A stretch of 64,000 bases of DNA, from contig LR590468.1 of the NCBI GenBank assembly GCA_901472505.1, forward strand, positions 682,001-746,000, given 5' to 3'. The notes under the pieces are model-generated. The model searched no databases. It was not told the origin of the DNA and saw only the letters and a list, made by a program, of their open reading frames with translations. Made by a program: the position numbers and the translations under genes. Origin of the DNA: Proteus vulgaris (GTDB lineage Bacteria; Pseudomonadota; Gammaproteobacteria; Enterobacterales; Enterobacteriaceae). Within the stretch, counting starts at the first letter, position 1. Every line of letters starts with the position of its first letter. Positions 50,722-61,745 of the stretch are shown piece after piece.

Positions 50722-52279
50722 ATGACTGTTTCCCGCAGAACTTTTATCAAAGGGCTAGCAGCCAGCGGTGCAGCAATGACTGTTTCTACCCCTGTTATTG
50801 CTAATTCAGTGGGCTCATCTAACACACGATCACGTCCGGAAAACGCCCCTAACCTATTAATTGTTTTTCCTGATGAAATGCGCGCTCACGCGTTGCAGTT
50901 TATGGGAGAAGATCCCTCAATTACACCAAATCTGAATAAATTTGCGAAGCAAGCCAAAGTAATGACACAAATGGCTTCAAATTATCCTCTGTGTTCTCCT
51001 TTCCGTGGCATGTTTATGACTGGGCAATATCCTGTTCGCAATGGAATTACAGGAAATGCCCATGATTATGGTGGCAAAGTAGGTATTGATTTATCGCCTT
51101 ATGCAAAATGTTGGTCTGATGTTTTAAAATCGCTCGATTACAGCACAGGCTATATTGGCAAATGGCACCTTGATGCACCTTACGAGCCGTTTATTGAAAG
51201 TTATAATAATCCTATGGAAGGCCGTTATTGGAATGAATGGGCAGCGCCTGATAGACGCCATGGTTTTGACTTTTGGTATTCTTATGGCACCTACGATCTA
51301 CATTTAAAACCTATGTATTGGGCAAACGATACTCCTCGTGATAAGCCGATTTACATTGATCAATGGGGGGCCTGAACATGAAGCAGATATGGCAATCAAG
51401 TTCCTCAAAAATGAAAATAATCAATTTAGAGATAATTCAAAACCATTTGCATTAGTGGTTTCAATGAACCCACCTCATTCGCCTTATGACCAAGTACCGA
51501 AAAAATATCTCGATGCTTATCAAGGTAAAACGTCAAAAGAACTCAACACTCGCCCGAACGTACAATGGGAAAGTGAATACCAAGAAGGCTATGGGCCTCA
51601 ATATTTCAAAGAATATATGGCAATGGTCAACGGTGTTGATGAGCAATTTGGTCGCATTGTCGATGAATTAGAAAAACAAGGTCTTGCAGATAATACTCTC
51701 GTGGTTTTCTTCTCTGATCATGGCAGTTGCTTAGGAGCCAATGGACAAGCAACAAAAAATAATCCTTATGAAGAATCCATGCGTGTTCCTATGATGTTTC
51801 GTTTACCGGGTAAAATTAAACCAGGCACTGACGAGGCACTAATGTCAGCGCCTGATATTTACCCAACTATCTTAGGTCTACTTGGCTTATCTGAATGGAT
51901 ACCTGATTCCGTTGAAGGCAGTGATCTTTCAGATCGAGTGGTCACAGGCAAAGGCGACACAGCAAACTCGCAGCTTTATCTCTTTATTCCTTATGGAGAA
52001 CCTTCATTTGGTAAGCGGGGCGTCAGAACCAAAACACATACATTGGTTATCGATAGGCAAGATGGACAGCCATTGAAATATACCTTATATGACAATGTAA
52101 ATGATCCTTATCAAATGAAAAATATTGCTAAAGACAATATGCCTTTAATTGAGAAATTAATTAAAGAAGAATTAACCCCTTGGTTGGAAAAAACAGGAGA
52201 TTCTTGGCGTGCCACTGAATTTATTACAGCAACGACCAATAAATTAAATAAAACAATATCGACATGTAAAGAAAAATAA
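50722..52279 (+). CDS. Tat-exported Cys-type sulfatase (one-base frameshift, probably an assembly error)
   Basis: Corrected length 518 residues. The N-terminus has a twin-arginine signal SRRTFIK followed by a hydrophobic stretch, so the enzyme is exported folded. The sulfatase core has the formylglycine motif C91-SPFR, a metal Asp in VFPDE (D51), GYIGKWHLD, and SDHGSCLG. The frame breaks at the G run 51365-51370 (IDQWG then PEHEADM in another frame); one G fewer repairs it. Lying at the head of the chondroitinase operon, it most likely removes 4- or 6-sulfate from chondroitin/dermatan fragments, matching the chondrosulfatase activities known in P. vulgaris. Its regiospecificity cannot be told from sequence. 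Confidence 0.9.
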
Positions 52280-52425
52280 TAAAAATATCTGCGCCATAAT
52301 TTTATGGCGCTATATATAAACCCAATTCGCTAATATAAAAAGTCCTTTTAATAAAATAAAAGGAAAGACGTCCTACACCTAAAATTTGGCACTCATAAAA
52401 GCGAATAAAGAATTGGATATATACC

Positions 52426-53310
52426 ATGAACAAACTTCGTATTGCTTTTTTCTTACCTCTTCTTGGCTTAGGTTTAACTTCTTTTCATTCTCAAGCAGCT
52501 AATGTCAACGCTATGTTTTCTTGGGAAACAGCAGATTATGATACGTCCAATAACTATGCTGGTTACCGTGTTGATTTTAATATTAACCCAGATAAATCTA
52601 ACTGGTATTTCGATGTTGGTTTTCGTCAACGTGAACATGATAATAAAAACCGATATCAACGCTATGATTTACAAGGCAGTTATCGCTTTAAGTTGAATAA
52701 TGGCTGGATCCAGCCTGGTTTAAAAATCCGTCAAGATCTCACTAACTATGATAATGGTAGCCGATTAACTATTGATTTTTATGAATCAAAAACTAATTAC
52801 CAATTTCCAATTAATAAAGATTGGGTTTTAACGGGTAGTGTTCTATTTGGCTTACAAAAGAAAGAAGATAAACGTAGCAATGGTATCACCAATACTGATT
52901 ATTTAGGCTGGGAAATTGAACCTGGTATTCGTTATTTTGTAACACCGAATATTAATACAACCATTGCTTATTTTGATGGAGGGAAACAAGCAATACGACA
53001 TCAAGAATACGACAAAAAAGAAACAAATCATAATCAACAATTACGTATGTATGTAAACTGGACAACGCCAATAGGGCTAATTATTTCTCCATCAATGCGT
53101 AAATCTATTTTTGGAAAAATAGAAGATAGAACCAATCAAGGCATTTATATCGAAAAAGATATGACTCGTTATACCCTACAAATGGCTTATCAAATATCTC
53201 CTCAATGGCGAGTCATGACGGAATATTATAATGAACGAGTTGAAAATAAAAATGACGGTAGTAAATCGACTCAGGATTATTTCAAAGTGTCATTCCGAGC
53301 AACATTCTAA
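52426..53310 (+). CDS. KdgM-like oligosaccharide porin
   Basis: A 294-residue outer-membrane barrel: signal peptide ending SQAA, alternating amphipathic strands rich in Tyr/Trp/Arg (YFDVGFRQREH, GWIQPGLKIRQDLTNY), and a C-terminal Phe (FKVSFRATF) that marks outer-membrane insertion. It resembles the KdgM/OmpL oligogalacturonate porin family, which passes acidic oligosaccharides. In this operon the cargo would be unsaturated chondroitin oligosaccharides. It follows the sulfatase after 146 bases and precedes the autotransporter by 36. Confidence 0.87.
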   Translation: MNKLRIAFFLPLLGLGLTSFHSQAANVNAMFSWETADYDTSNNYAGYRVDFNINPDKSNWYFDVGFRQREHDNKNRYQRYDLQGSYRFKLNNGWIQPGLKIRQDLTNYDNGSRLTIDFYESKTNYQFPINKDWVLTGSVLFGLQKKEDKRSNGITNTDYLGWEIEPGIRYFVTPNINTTIAYFDGGKQAIRHQEYDKKETNHNQQLRMYVNWTTPIGLIISPSMRKSIFGKIEDRTNQGIYIEKDMTRYTLQMAYQISPQWRVMTEYYNERVENKNDGSKSTQDYFKVSFRATF

Positions 53311-53346
53311 TAATTAAAACCATATAATTGTTCATGGAGTTATATT

Positions 53347-55512
53347 GTGAAAAATAAAAAATTGTTATTTTTGAGCGTGGCTATTTTATCAGCTATTTAT
53401 GGTTCAGCATGGGCGACAGAATGTGATCCCACTCTAAATATCTGTGAAACAGTTAATGTTAATGACGGTAACACGGCTCAAATAAATAAAGATGTCACTG
53501 TTTCGCAAGGTGATGGCGTTGTATTTAATGGCTCATCAACAGAATACAAAGCACAAGCAATTACAAAAAATATTACTGTTACTGGTGAGGGCGCAAGTGC
53601 CATCAAGATAAATCAAGGCGCTTCTTTTAGCAGTAACATTAATTTGAATGGTGCCAACGTAACCAGTGAAAAAGGTACAGCCATATTGGTTGAAGGTAAC
53701 TTTCCTAAACGTGGTACGGGTGTTTATGTTAGAGATGGTGCCATTATTCGTGGAAAAACAGCGGCTATTGATTTTAGAACACTAAAAACGGGTTTTAGAA
53801 GTGATGTAAATGGAGAGATCCACGGCGATATATTAGGAAATGGTCATGCTGACACTAAAATAAACTTTGCATATCAAGGTGGGGCTCAAAATGCCTTATT
53901 TGATGGTTATCAAATCACAGGTGTTCCTTTAATTGAAAACCATGGTAATTTAACCATTCAAGGAAAAGACAAGACTATTCACTGGGATGGTAATTTTATC
54001 AACAAGGAGAATAGCCAACTTATTTTCCGCCTCGATGACAATACCAATACCGATGAAACCATTCTCCATATTGATGGCGATGTTACCTTTAAAAAAGGTA
54101 GCCAAGCAAAATTGGATTTTAAAGGTACCAGTGTTGATAACATCATAAATAAAGATATTGTCTTAATTTCTTCTAATTCAGCGATTAAAGATGAAGCAGG
54201 AATTACGGTGACTGATGCCAATGCCATTGCACCAGATATTTCACCTTTATTAGAAAAAACAGATTCATGGTTAGAAACTACGCCACCGAATATTAGTGGT
54301 GGTGTCAGTGGTAATCAATTAGTCGCACGTTATGGTATTAGCTATGAAGGAGGAGATAATTTTATTAGTGCGGCTAAACGAGGCAATGTCAGTGAAAATG
54401 GATTAGTGGCAGCTAATTTTATTATTCCAACAGTTTTAAATGAATTTAATAATACGCGTAGTCAAGTTTCAGATGAAGCTCTGAGTTTATTAGTTGCTGC
54501 AGGAAATGACGATAATAATATTGCTACGTTATCGAATGACTTAGCCCCTATTGTTGATGGCAGTGATATTCAAGCTGGATTAATCATGGTTGAAGATATG
54601 CGTAATAATATTGCTCATCGCTATTTACGCTATGATAACCAATTACCTATTGAAGAAAGAGAAGCAGGCTGGAATAGCTGGGCTAATGTGTTGTACGGTT
54701 ACGGCACACAAAGTAATCAAGGTGGAATAAACGGTTACAACACTTATCGCACTGGTATCCAAATTGGTACTGATTACGAAATTAATCAAGATGCTCTTAT
54801 TGGTGTTTCTTTTGCTTATAACTACGCAAAAGCTGACGCGAAACAACGTAACGCAAGTAAAGAAATTAGCCATTTTGAATTTATGCCTTACACCGGTTGG
54901 TATAGTGACACATTATTCCTAAATGGTAATTTAAATATTGGTTATTACACCGTAGATAGTGAGCGAGATATCGGTGGCAATACCGGATGGGAAGGAAATA
55001 CCAAAGCAAAAGGTGATTATTCTAGTGTGCAATTAGGTTATCAGATTAATGCCGGAACCTATTTTGATTTTGATTTCATCCATATTAAACCGATGCTGAC
55101 TTACCAATATCAGTGGCTCAATATTGATTCTTGGGAAGAAACTGGCTCTGCATTATCCATGCGCACTTACGGCCAGCGCTACGCAGTTAATCAATTAGGT
55201 GGGTCTGTTGCTTTATGGAATAGCTATCAGACTGCTTATGGCAAATTAACCCCCTCTCTTAATCTTCGTTATTTCAAAGATATTGCAGGTGACAATGATA
55301 TCAATCAACGCCACAGCCTTACCTATTTTAATACAGGGGGAAGTACCTTTGATATTAAAGGAAATACCGTTGGTGGTGACATTATTAGTGCGGAATTAGG
55401 TGCAAATCTCGATATCACTCAATCATTAAATTTAGGCACAACGATGGGCTATCAGCGTTATGACAAATTTAATGAAGGACGCATTGGTTTCACTGTTAGC
55501 CAGCGTTTCTAA
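53347..55512 (+). CDS. classical (type Va) autotransporter embedded in the chondroitinase operon
   Basis: 721 residues from a GTG start supported by GGAG at 53335-53338. Signal peptide MKNKKLLFLSVAILSAIYGSAWA; a passenger of roughly 400 residues with repetitive Asn/Gly-rich strands (SFSSNINLNGANVTSEKGTA, NHGNLTIQGKDKTIH) as in beta-helix autotransporters; and a C-terminal autotransporter barrel of about 270 residues ending VSQRF. No protease, esterase or lyase motif was recognised in the passenger. An N-terminal CDPTLNIC pair could form a disulfide. It ends 11 bases before chondroitinase I, so the genes are almost certainly cotranscribed. Possible role: surface binding of glycosaminoglycan or host matrix. 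Confidence 0.88.
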   Translation: MKNKKLLFLSVAILSAIYGSAWATECDPTLNICETVNVNDGNTAQINKDVTVSQGDGVVFNGSSTEYKAQAITKNITVTGEGASAIKINQGASFSSNINLNGANVTSEKGTAILVEGNFPKRGTGVYVRDGAIIRGKTAAIDFRTLKTGFRSDVNGEIHGDILGNGHADTKINFAYQGGAQNALFDGYQITGVPLIENHGNLTIQGKDKTIHWDGNFINKENSQLIFRLDDNTNTDETILHIDGDVTFKKGSQAKLDFKGTSVDNIINKDIVLISSNSAIKDEAGITVTDANAIAPDISPLLEKTDSWLETTPPNISGGVSGNQLVARYGISYEGGDNFISAAKRGNVSENGLVAANFIIPTVLNEFNNTRSQVSDEALSLLVAAGNDDNNIATLSNDLAPIVDGSDIQAGLIMVEDMRNNIAHRYLRYDNQLPIEEREAGWNSWANVLYGYGTQSNQGGINGYNTYRTGIQIGTDYEINQDALIGVSFAYNYAKADAKQRNASKEISHFEFMPYTGWYSDTLFLNGNLNIGYYTVDSERDIGGNTGWEGNTKAKGDYSSVQLGYQINAGTYFDFDFIHIKPMLTYQYQWLNIDSWEETGSALSMRTYGQRYAVNQLGGSVALWNSYQTAYGKLTPSLNLRYFKDIAGDNDINQRHSLTYFNTGGSTFDIKGNTVGGDIISAELGANLDITQSLNLGTTMGYQRYDKFNEGRIGFTVSQRF

Positions 55513-55523
55513 GGAGAAAAATA

Positions 55524-58500
55524 ATGCCGATATTTCGTTTTACTGCACTTGCAATGACATTGGGGCTATTATCAGCCCCTTATAACGCGATGGCAGCCAC
55601 CAGCAATCCTGCATTTGATCCTAAAAATCTGATGCAGTCAGAAATTTACCATTTTGCACAAAATAACCCATTAGCAGACTTCTCATCAGATAAAAACTCA
55701 ATACTAACGTTATCTGATAAACGTAGCATTATGGGAAACCAATCTCTTTTATGGAAATGGAAAGGTGGTAGTAGCTTTACTTTACATAAAAAACTGATTG
55801 TCCCCACCGATAAAGAAGCATCTAAAGCATGGGGACGCTCATCTACCCCCGTTTTCTCATTTTGGCTTTACAATGAAAAACCGATTGATGGTTATCTTAC
55901 TATCGATTTCGGAGAAAAACTCATTTCAACCAGTGAGGCTCAGGCAGGCTTTAAAGTAAAATTAGATTTCACTGGCTGGCGTACTGTGGGAGTCTCTTTA
56001 AATAACGATCTTGAAAATCGAGAGATGACCTTAAATGCAACCAATACCTCCTCTGATGGTACTCAAGACAGCATTGGGCGTTCTTTAGGTGCTAAAGTCG
56101 ATAGTATTCGTTTTAAAGCGCCTTCTAATGTGAGTCAGGGTGAAATCTATATCGACCGTATTATGTTTTCTGTCGATGATGCTCGCTACCAATGGTCTGA
56201 TTATCAAGTAAAAACTCGCTTATCAGAACCTGAAATTCAATTTCACAACGTAAAGCCACAACTACCTGTAACACCTGAAAATTTAGCGGCCATTGATCTT
56301 ATTCGCCAACGTCTAATTAATGAATTTGTCGGAGGTGAAAAAGAGACAAACCTCGCATTAGAAGAGAATATCAGCAAATTAAAAAGTGATTTCGATGCTC
56401 TTAATATTCACACTTTAGCAAATGGTGGAACGCAAGGCAGACATCTGATCACTGATAAACAAATCATTATTTATCAACCAGAGAATCTTAACTCTCAAGA
56501 TAAACAACTATTTGATAATTATGTTATTTTAGGTAATTACACGACATTAATGTTTAATATTAGCCGTGCTTATGTGCTGGAAAAAGATCCCACACAAAAG
56601 GCGCAACTAAAGCAGATGTACTTATTAATGACAAAGCATTTATTAGATCAAGGCTTTGTTAAAGGGAGTGCTTTAGTGACAACCCATCACTGGGGATACA
56701 GTTCTCGTTGGTGGTATATTTCCACGTTATTAATGTCTGATGCACTAAAAGAAGCGAACCTACAAACTCAAGTTTATGATTCATTACTGTGGTATTCACG
56801 TGAGTTTAAAAGTAGTTTTGATATGAAAGTAAGTGCTGATAGCTCTGATCTAGATTATTTCAATACCTTATCTCGCCAACATTTAGCCTTATTACTACTA
56901 GAGCCTGATGATCAAAAGCGTATCAACTTAGTTAATACTTTCAGCCATTATATCACTGGCGCATTAACGCAAGTGCCACCGGGTGGTAAAGATGGTTTAC
57001 GCCCTGATGGTACAGCATGGCGACATGAAGGCAACTATCCGGGCTACTCTTTCCCAGCCTTTAAAAATGCCTCTCAGCTTATTTATTTATTACGCGATAC
57101 ACCATTTTCAGTGGGTGAAAGTGGTTGGAATAACCTGAAAAAAGCGATGGTTTCAGCGTGGATCTACAGTAATCCAGAAGTTGGATTACCGCTTGCAGGA
57201 AGACACCCTTTTAACTCACCTTCGTTAAAATCAGTCGCTCAAGGCTATTACTGGCTTGCCATGTCTGCAAAATCATCGCCTGATAAAACACTTGCATCTA
57301 TTTATCTTGCGATTAGTGATAAAACACAAAATGAATCAACTGCTATTTTTGGAGAAACTATTACACCAGCGTCTTTACCTCAAGGTTTCTATGCCTTTAA
57401 TGGCGGTGCTTTTGGTATTCATCGTTGGCAAGATAAAATGGTGACACTGAAAGCTTATAACACCAATGTTTGGTCATCTGAAATTTATAACAAAGATAAC
57501 CGTTATGGCCGTTACCAAAGTCATGGTGTCGCTCAAATAGTGAGTAATGGCTCGCAGCTTTCACAGGGCTATCAGCAAGAAGGTTGGGATTGGAATAGAA
57601 TGCCAGGGGCAACCACTATTCACCTTCCTCTTAAAGACTTAGACAGTCCTAAACCTCATACCTTAATGCAACGTGGAGAGCGTGGATTTAGCGGAACATC
57701 ATCCCTTGAAGGTCAATATGGCATGATGGCATTCGATCTTATTTATCCCGCCAATCTTGAGCGTTTTGATCCTAATTTCACTGCGAAAAAGAGTGTATTA
57801 GCCGCTGATAATCACTTAATTTTTATTGGTAGCAATATAAATAGTAGTGATAAAAATAAAAATGTTGAAACGACCTTATTCCAACATGCCATTACTCCAA
57901 CATTAAATACCCTTTGGATTAATGGACAAAAGATAGAAAACATGCCTTATCAAACAACACTTCAACAAGGTGATTGGTTAATTGATAGCAATGGCAATGG
58001 TTACTTAATTACTCAAGCAGAAAAAGTAAATGTAAGTCGCCAACATCAGGTTTCAGCGGAAAATAAAAATCGCCAACCGACAGAAGGAAACTTTAGCTCG
58101 GCATGGATCGATCACAGCACTCGCCCCAAAGATGCCAGTTATGAGTATATGGTCTTTTTAGATGCGACACCTGAAAAAATGGGAGAGATGGCACAAAAAT
58201 TCCGTGAAAATAATGGGTTATATCAGGTTCTTCGTAAGGATAAAGACGTTCATATTATTCTCGATAAACTCAGCAATGTAACGGGATATGCCTTTTATCA
58301 GCCAGCATCAATTGAAGACAAATGGATCAAAAAGGTTAATAAACCTGCAATTGTGATGACTCATCGACAAAAAGACACTCTTATTGTCAGTGCAGTTACA
58401 CCTGATTTAAATATGACTCGCCAAAAAGCAGCAACTCCTGTCACCATCAATGTCACGATTAATGGCAAATGGCAATCTGCTGATAAAAATAGTGAAGTGA

Positions 58501-58595
58501 AATATCAGGTTTCTGGTGATAACACTGAACTGACGTTTACGAGTTACTTTGGTATTCCACAAGAAATCAAAACTCTCGCCACTCCCTTGATTTAA
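55524..58595 (+). CDS. chondroitin sulfate ABC endolyase (chondroitinase ABC I)
   Basis: 1023 residues: a 24-residue signal peptide ending NAMA, an N-terminal jelly-roll carbohydrate-binding domain, an all-alpha catalytic domain, and C-terminal beta-sandwiches (polysaccharide lyase family 8). The catalytic group known for the P. vulgaris enzyme (His501, Tyr508, Arg560, Glu653) is recognisable in HEGNYPGY, AGRHPFN and WSSEIYNKDNRYGRY. The sequence is nearly identical to the published P. vulgaris enzyme as I recall it. It endolytically cleaves chondroitin and dermatan sulfate and hyaluronan. The C-terminus reads TLATPLI instead of the remembered LSPLP because of an A run at 58569-58572; one A fewer would give the known ending and 1021 residues. 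AAGGAG precedes the ATG. Confidence 0.97.
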   Translation: MPIFRFTALAMTLGLLSAPYNAMAATSNPAFDPKNLMQSEIYHFAQNNPLADFSSDKNSILTLSDKRSIMGNQSLLWKWKGGSSFTLHKKLIVPTDKEASKAWGRSSTPVFSFWLYNEKPIDGYLTIDFGEKLISTSEAQAGFKVKLDFTGWRTVGVSLNNDLENREMTLNATNTSSDGTQDSIGRSLGAKVDSIRFKAPSNVSQGEIYIDRIMFSVDDARYQWSDYQVKTRLSEPEIQFHNVKPQLPVTPENLAAIDLIRQRLINEFVGGEKETNLALEENISKLKSDFDALNIHTLANGGTQGRHLITDKQIIIYQPENLNSQDKQLFDNYVILGNYTTLMFNISRAYVLEKDPTQKAQLKQMYLLMTKHLLDQGFVKGSALVTTHHWGYSSRWWYISTLLMSDALKEANLQTQVYDSLLWYSREFKSSFDMKVSADSSDLDYFNTLSRQHLALLLLEPDDQKRINLVNTFSHYITGALTQVPPGGKDGLRPDGTAWRHEGNYPGYSFPAFKNASQLIYLLRDTPFSVGESGWNNLKKAMVSAWIYSNPEVGLPLAGRHPFNSPSLKSVAQGYYWLAMSAKSSPDKTLASIYLAISDKTQNESTAIFGETITPASLPQGFYAFNGGAFGIHRWQDKMVTLKAYNTNVWSSEIYNKDNRYGRYQSHGVAQIVSNGSQLSQGYQQEGWDWNRMPGATTIHLPLKDLDSPKPHTLMQRGERGFSGTSSLEGQYGMMAFDLIYPANLERFDPNFTAKKSVLAADNHLIFIGSNINSSDKNKNVETTLFQHAITPTLNTLWINGQKIENMPYQTTLQQGDWLIDSNGNGYLITQAEKVNVSRQHQVSAENKNRQPTEGNFSSAWIDHSTRPKDASYEYMVFLDATPEKMGEMAQKFRENNGLYQVLRKDKDVHIILDKLSNVTGYAFYQPASIEDKWIKKVNKPAIVMTHRQKDTLIVSAVTPDLNMTRQKAATPVTINVTINGKWQSADKNSEVKYQVSGDNTELTFTSYFGIPQEIKTLATPLI

Positions 58596-58597
58596 TC

Positions 58598-58627
58598 AAA
58601 AGGAACGCTCTTGCGTTCCTTTTTTAT
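58598..58627 (+). terminator. intergenic terminator between chondroitinase I and II genes
   Basis: AAAGGAACGC pairs with GCGTTCCTTT around a 5-base loop and is followed by a T-rich tail. It stands between two genes of the same operon, so some transcripts should end here, lowering expression of the second lyase. Confidence 0.85.
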
Positions 58628-58644
58628 TTGCAGGAAATCTGATT

Positions 58645-61600
58645 ATGCTAATAAAAAACCCTTTAGCCCACGCGGTTACATTAAGCCTCTGTTTATCATT
58701 ACCCGCACAAGCATTACCCACTCTGTCTCATGAAGCTTTCGGCGATATTTATCTTTTTGAAGGTGAATTACCCAATATCCTTACCACTTCAAATAATAAT
58801 CAATTATCGCTAAGCAAACAGCATGCTAAAGATGGTGAACAATCACTCAAATGGCAATATCAACCACAAGCAACATTAACACTAAATAATATTGTTAATT
58901 ACCAAGATGATAAAAATACAGCCACACCACTCACTTTTATGATGTGGATTTATAATGAAAAACCTCAATCTTCCCCATTAACGTTAGCATTTAAACAAAA
59001 TAATAAAATTGCACTAAGTTTTAATGCTGAACTTAATTTTACGGGGTGGCGAGGTATTGCTGTTCCTTTTCGTGATATGCAAGGCTCTGCGACAGGTCAA
59101 CTTGATCAATTAGTGATCACCGCTCCAAACCAAGCCGGAACACTCTTTTTTGATCAAATCATCATGAGTGTACCGTTAGACAATCGTTGGGCAGTACCTG
59201 ACTATCAAACACCTTACGTAAATAACGCAGTAAACACGATGGTTAGTAAAAACTGGAGTGCATTATTGATGTACGATCAGATGTTTCAAGCCCATTACCC
59301 TACTTTAAACTTCGATACTGAATTTCGCGATGACCAAACAGAAATGGCTTCGATTTATCAGCGCTTTGAATATTATCAAGGAATTCGTAGTGATAAAAAA
59401 ATTACTCCAGATATGCTAGATAAACATTTAGCGTTATGGGAAAAATTGGGGTTAACACAACACGCTGATGGCTCAATCACAGGAAAAGCCCTTGATCACC
59501 CTAACCGGCAACATTTTATGAAAGTCGAAGGTGTATTTAGTGAGGGGACTCAAAAAGCATTACTTGATGCCAATATGCTAAGAGATGTGGGCAAAACGCT
59601 TCTTCAAACTGCTATTTACTTGCGTAGCGATTCATTATCAGCAACTGATAGAAAAAAATTAGAAGAGCGCTATTTATTAGGTACTCGTTATGTCCTTGAA
59701 CAAGGTTTTACACGAGGAAGTGGTTATCAAATTATTACTCATGTTGGTTACCAAACCAGAGAACTTTTTGATGCATGGTTTATTGGCCGTCATGTTCTTG
59801 CAAAAAATAACCTTTTAGCCCCCACTCAACAAGCTATGATGTGGTACAACGCCACAGGACGTATTTTTGAAAAAGATAATGAAATTGTTGATGCAAATGT
59901 CGATATTCTCAATACTCAATTGCAATGGATGATAAAAAGCTTATTGATGCTACCGGATTATCAACAACGTCAACAAGCCTTAGCGCAACTGCAAAGTTGG
60001 CTAAATAAAACCATTCTAAGCTCAAAAGGTGTTGCTGGCGGTTTCAAATCTGATGGTTCTATTTTTCACCATTCACAACATTACCCCGCTTATGCTAAAG
60101 ATGCATTTGGTGGTTTAGCACCCAGTGTTTATGCATTAAGTGATTCACCTTTTCGCTTATCTACTTCAGCACATGAGCATTTAAAAGATGTTTTGTTAAA
60201 AATGCGGATCTACACCAAAGAGACACAAATTCCTGTGGTATTAAGTGGTCGTCATCCAACTGGGTTGCATAAAATAGGGATCGCGCCATTTAAATGGATG
60301 GCATTAGCAGGAACCCCAGATGGCAAACAAAAGTTAGATACCACATTATCCGCCGCTTATGCAAAATTAGACAACAAAACGCATTTTGAAGGCATTAACG
60401 CTGAAAGTGAGCCAGTCGGCGCATGGGCAATGAATTATGCATCAATGGCAATACAACGAAGAGCATCGACCCAATCACCACAACAAAGCTGGCTCGCCAT
60501 AGCGCGCGGTTTTAGCCGTTATCTTGTTGGTAATGAAAGCTATGAAAATAACAACCGTTATGGTCGTTATTTACAATATGGACAATTGGAAATTATTCCA
60601 GCTGATTTAACTCAATCAGGGTTTAGCCATGCTGGATGGGATTGGAATAGATATCCAGGTACAACAAACTATTCATCTTCCCTATAACGAACTTGAAGCA
60701 AAACTTAATCAATTACCTGCTGCAGGTATTGAAGAAATGTTGCTTTCAACAGAAAGTTACTCTGGTGCAAATACCCTTAATAATAACAGTATGTTTGCCA
60801 TGAAATTACACGGTCACAGTAAATATCAACAACAAAGCTTAAGGGCAAATAAATCCTATTTCTTATTTGATAATAGAGTTATTGCTTTAGGCTCAGGTAT
60901 TGAAAATGATGATAAACAACATACGACCGAAACAACACTATTCCAGTTTGCCGTCCCTAAATTACAGTCAGTGATCATTAATGGCAAAAAGGTAAATCAA
61001 TTAGATACTCAATTAACTTTAAATAATGCAGATACATTAATTGATCCTGCCGGCAATTTATATAAGCTCACTAAAGGACAAACTGTAAAATTTAGTTATC
61101 AAAAACAACATTCACTTGATGATAGAAATTCAAAACCAACAGAACAATTATTTGCAACAGCTGTTATTTCTCATGGTAAGGCACCGAGTAATGAAAATTA
61201 TGAATATGCAATAGCTATCGAAGCACAAAATAATAAAGCTCCCGAATACACAGTATTACAACATAATGATCAGCTCCATGCGGTAAAAGATAAAATAACC
61301 CAAGAAGAGGGATATGCTTTTTTTGAAGCCACTAAGTTAAAATCAGCGGATGCAACATTATTATCCAGTGATGCGCCGGTTATGGTCATGGCTAAAATAC
61401 AAAATCAGCAATTAACATTAAGTATTGTTAATCCTGATTTAAATTTATATCAAGGTAGAGAAAAAGATCAATTTGATGATAAAGGTAATCAAATCGAAGT
61501 TAGTGTTTATTCTCGTCATTGGCTTACAGCAGAATCGCAATCAACAAATAGTACTATTACCGTAAAAGGAATATGGAAATTAACGACACCTCAACCCGGT

Positions 61601-61687
61601 GTTATTATTAAGCACCACAATAACAACACTCTTATTACGACAACAACCATACAGGCAACACCTACTGTTATTAATTTAGTTAAGTAA
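58645..61687 (+). CDS. chondroitin sulfate ABC exolyase (chondroitinase ABC II; one-base frameshift, probably an assembly error)
   Basis: Exolytic PL8 partner of chondroitinase I, releasing unsaturated disaccharides from oligosaccharide ends. The signal peptide ends at AQA, leaving LPTLSHEAFG as the mature N-terminus, as for the P. vulgaris enzyme. The catalytic His and Tyr appear in HHSQHYPAY, spaced as in lyase I, with SGRHPTG and NNRYGRYLQYG further on. The frame breaks at the A run 60666-60668 (WDWNRYPGTT then TIHLPYNELEA); one A fewer gives 1013 residues, the known length. It follows an intergenic terminator and AGGA ribosome site. Confidence 0.94.
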
Positions 61688-61706
61688 ATTTCGTAACTTT
61701 TAAACT

Positions 61707-61745
61707 AAAGAGTCTCGACATAAAAATATCGAGACTCTTTTTATT
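61707..61745 (+). terminator. chondroitinase operon terminator
   Basis: A 12-bp perfect stem AAAGAGTCTCGA/TCGAGACTCTTT with a 10-base loop and T-rich tail, 20 bases after the lyase II stop. Confidence 0.95.
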
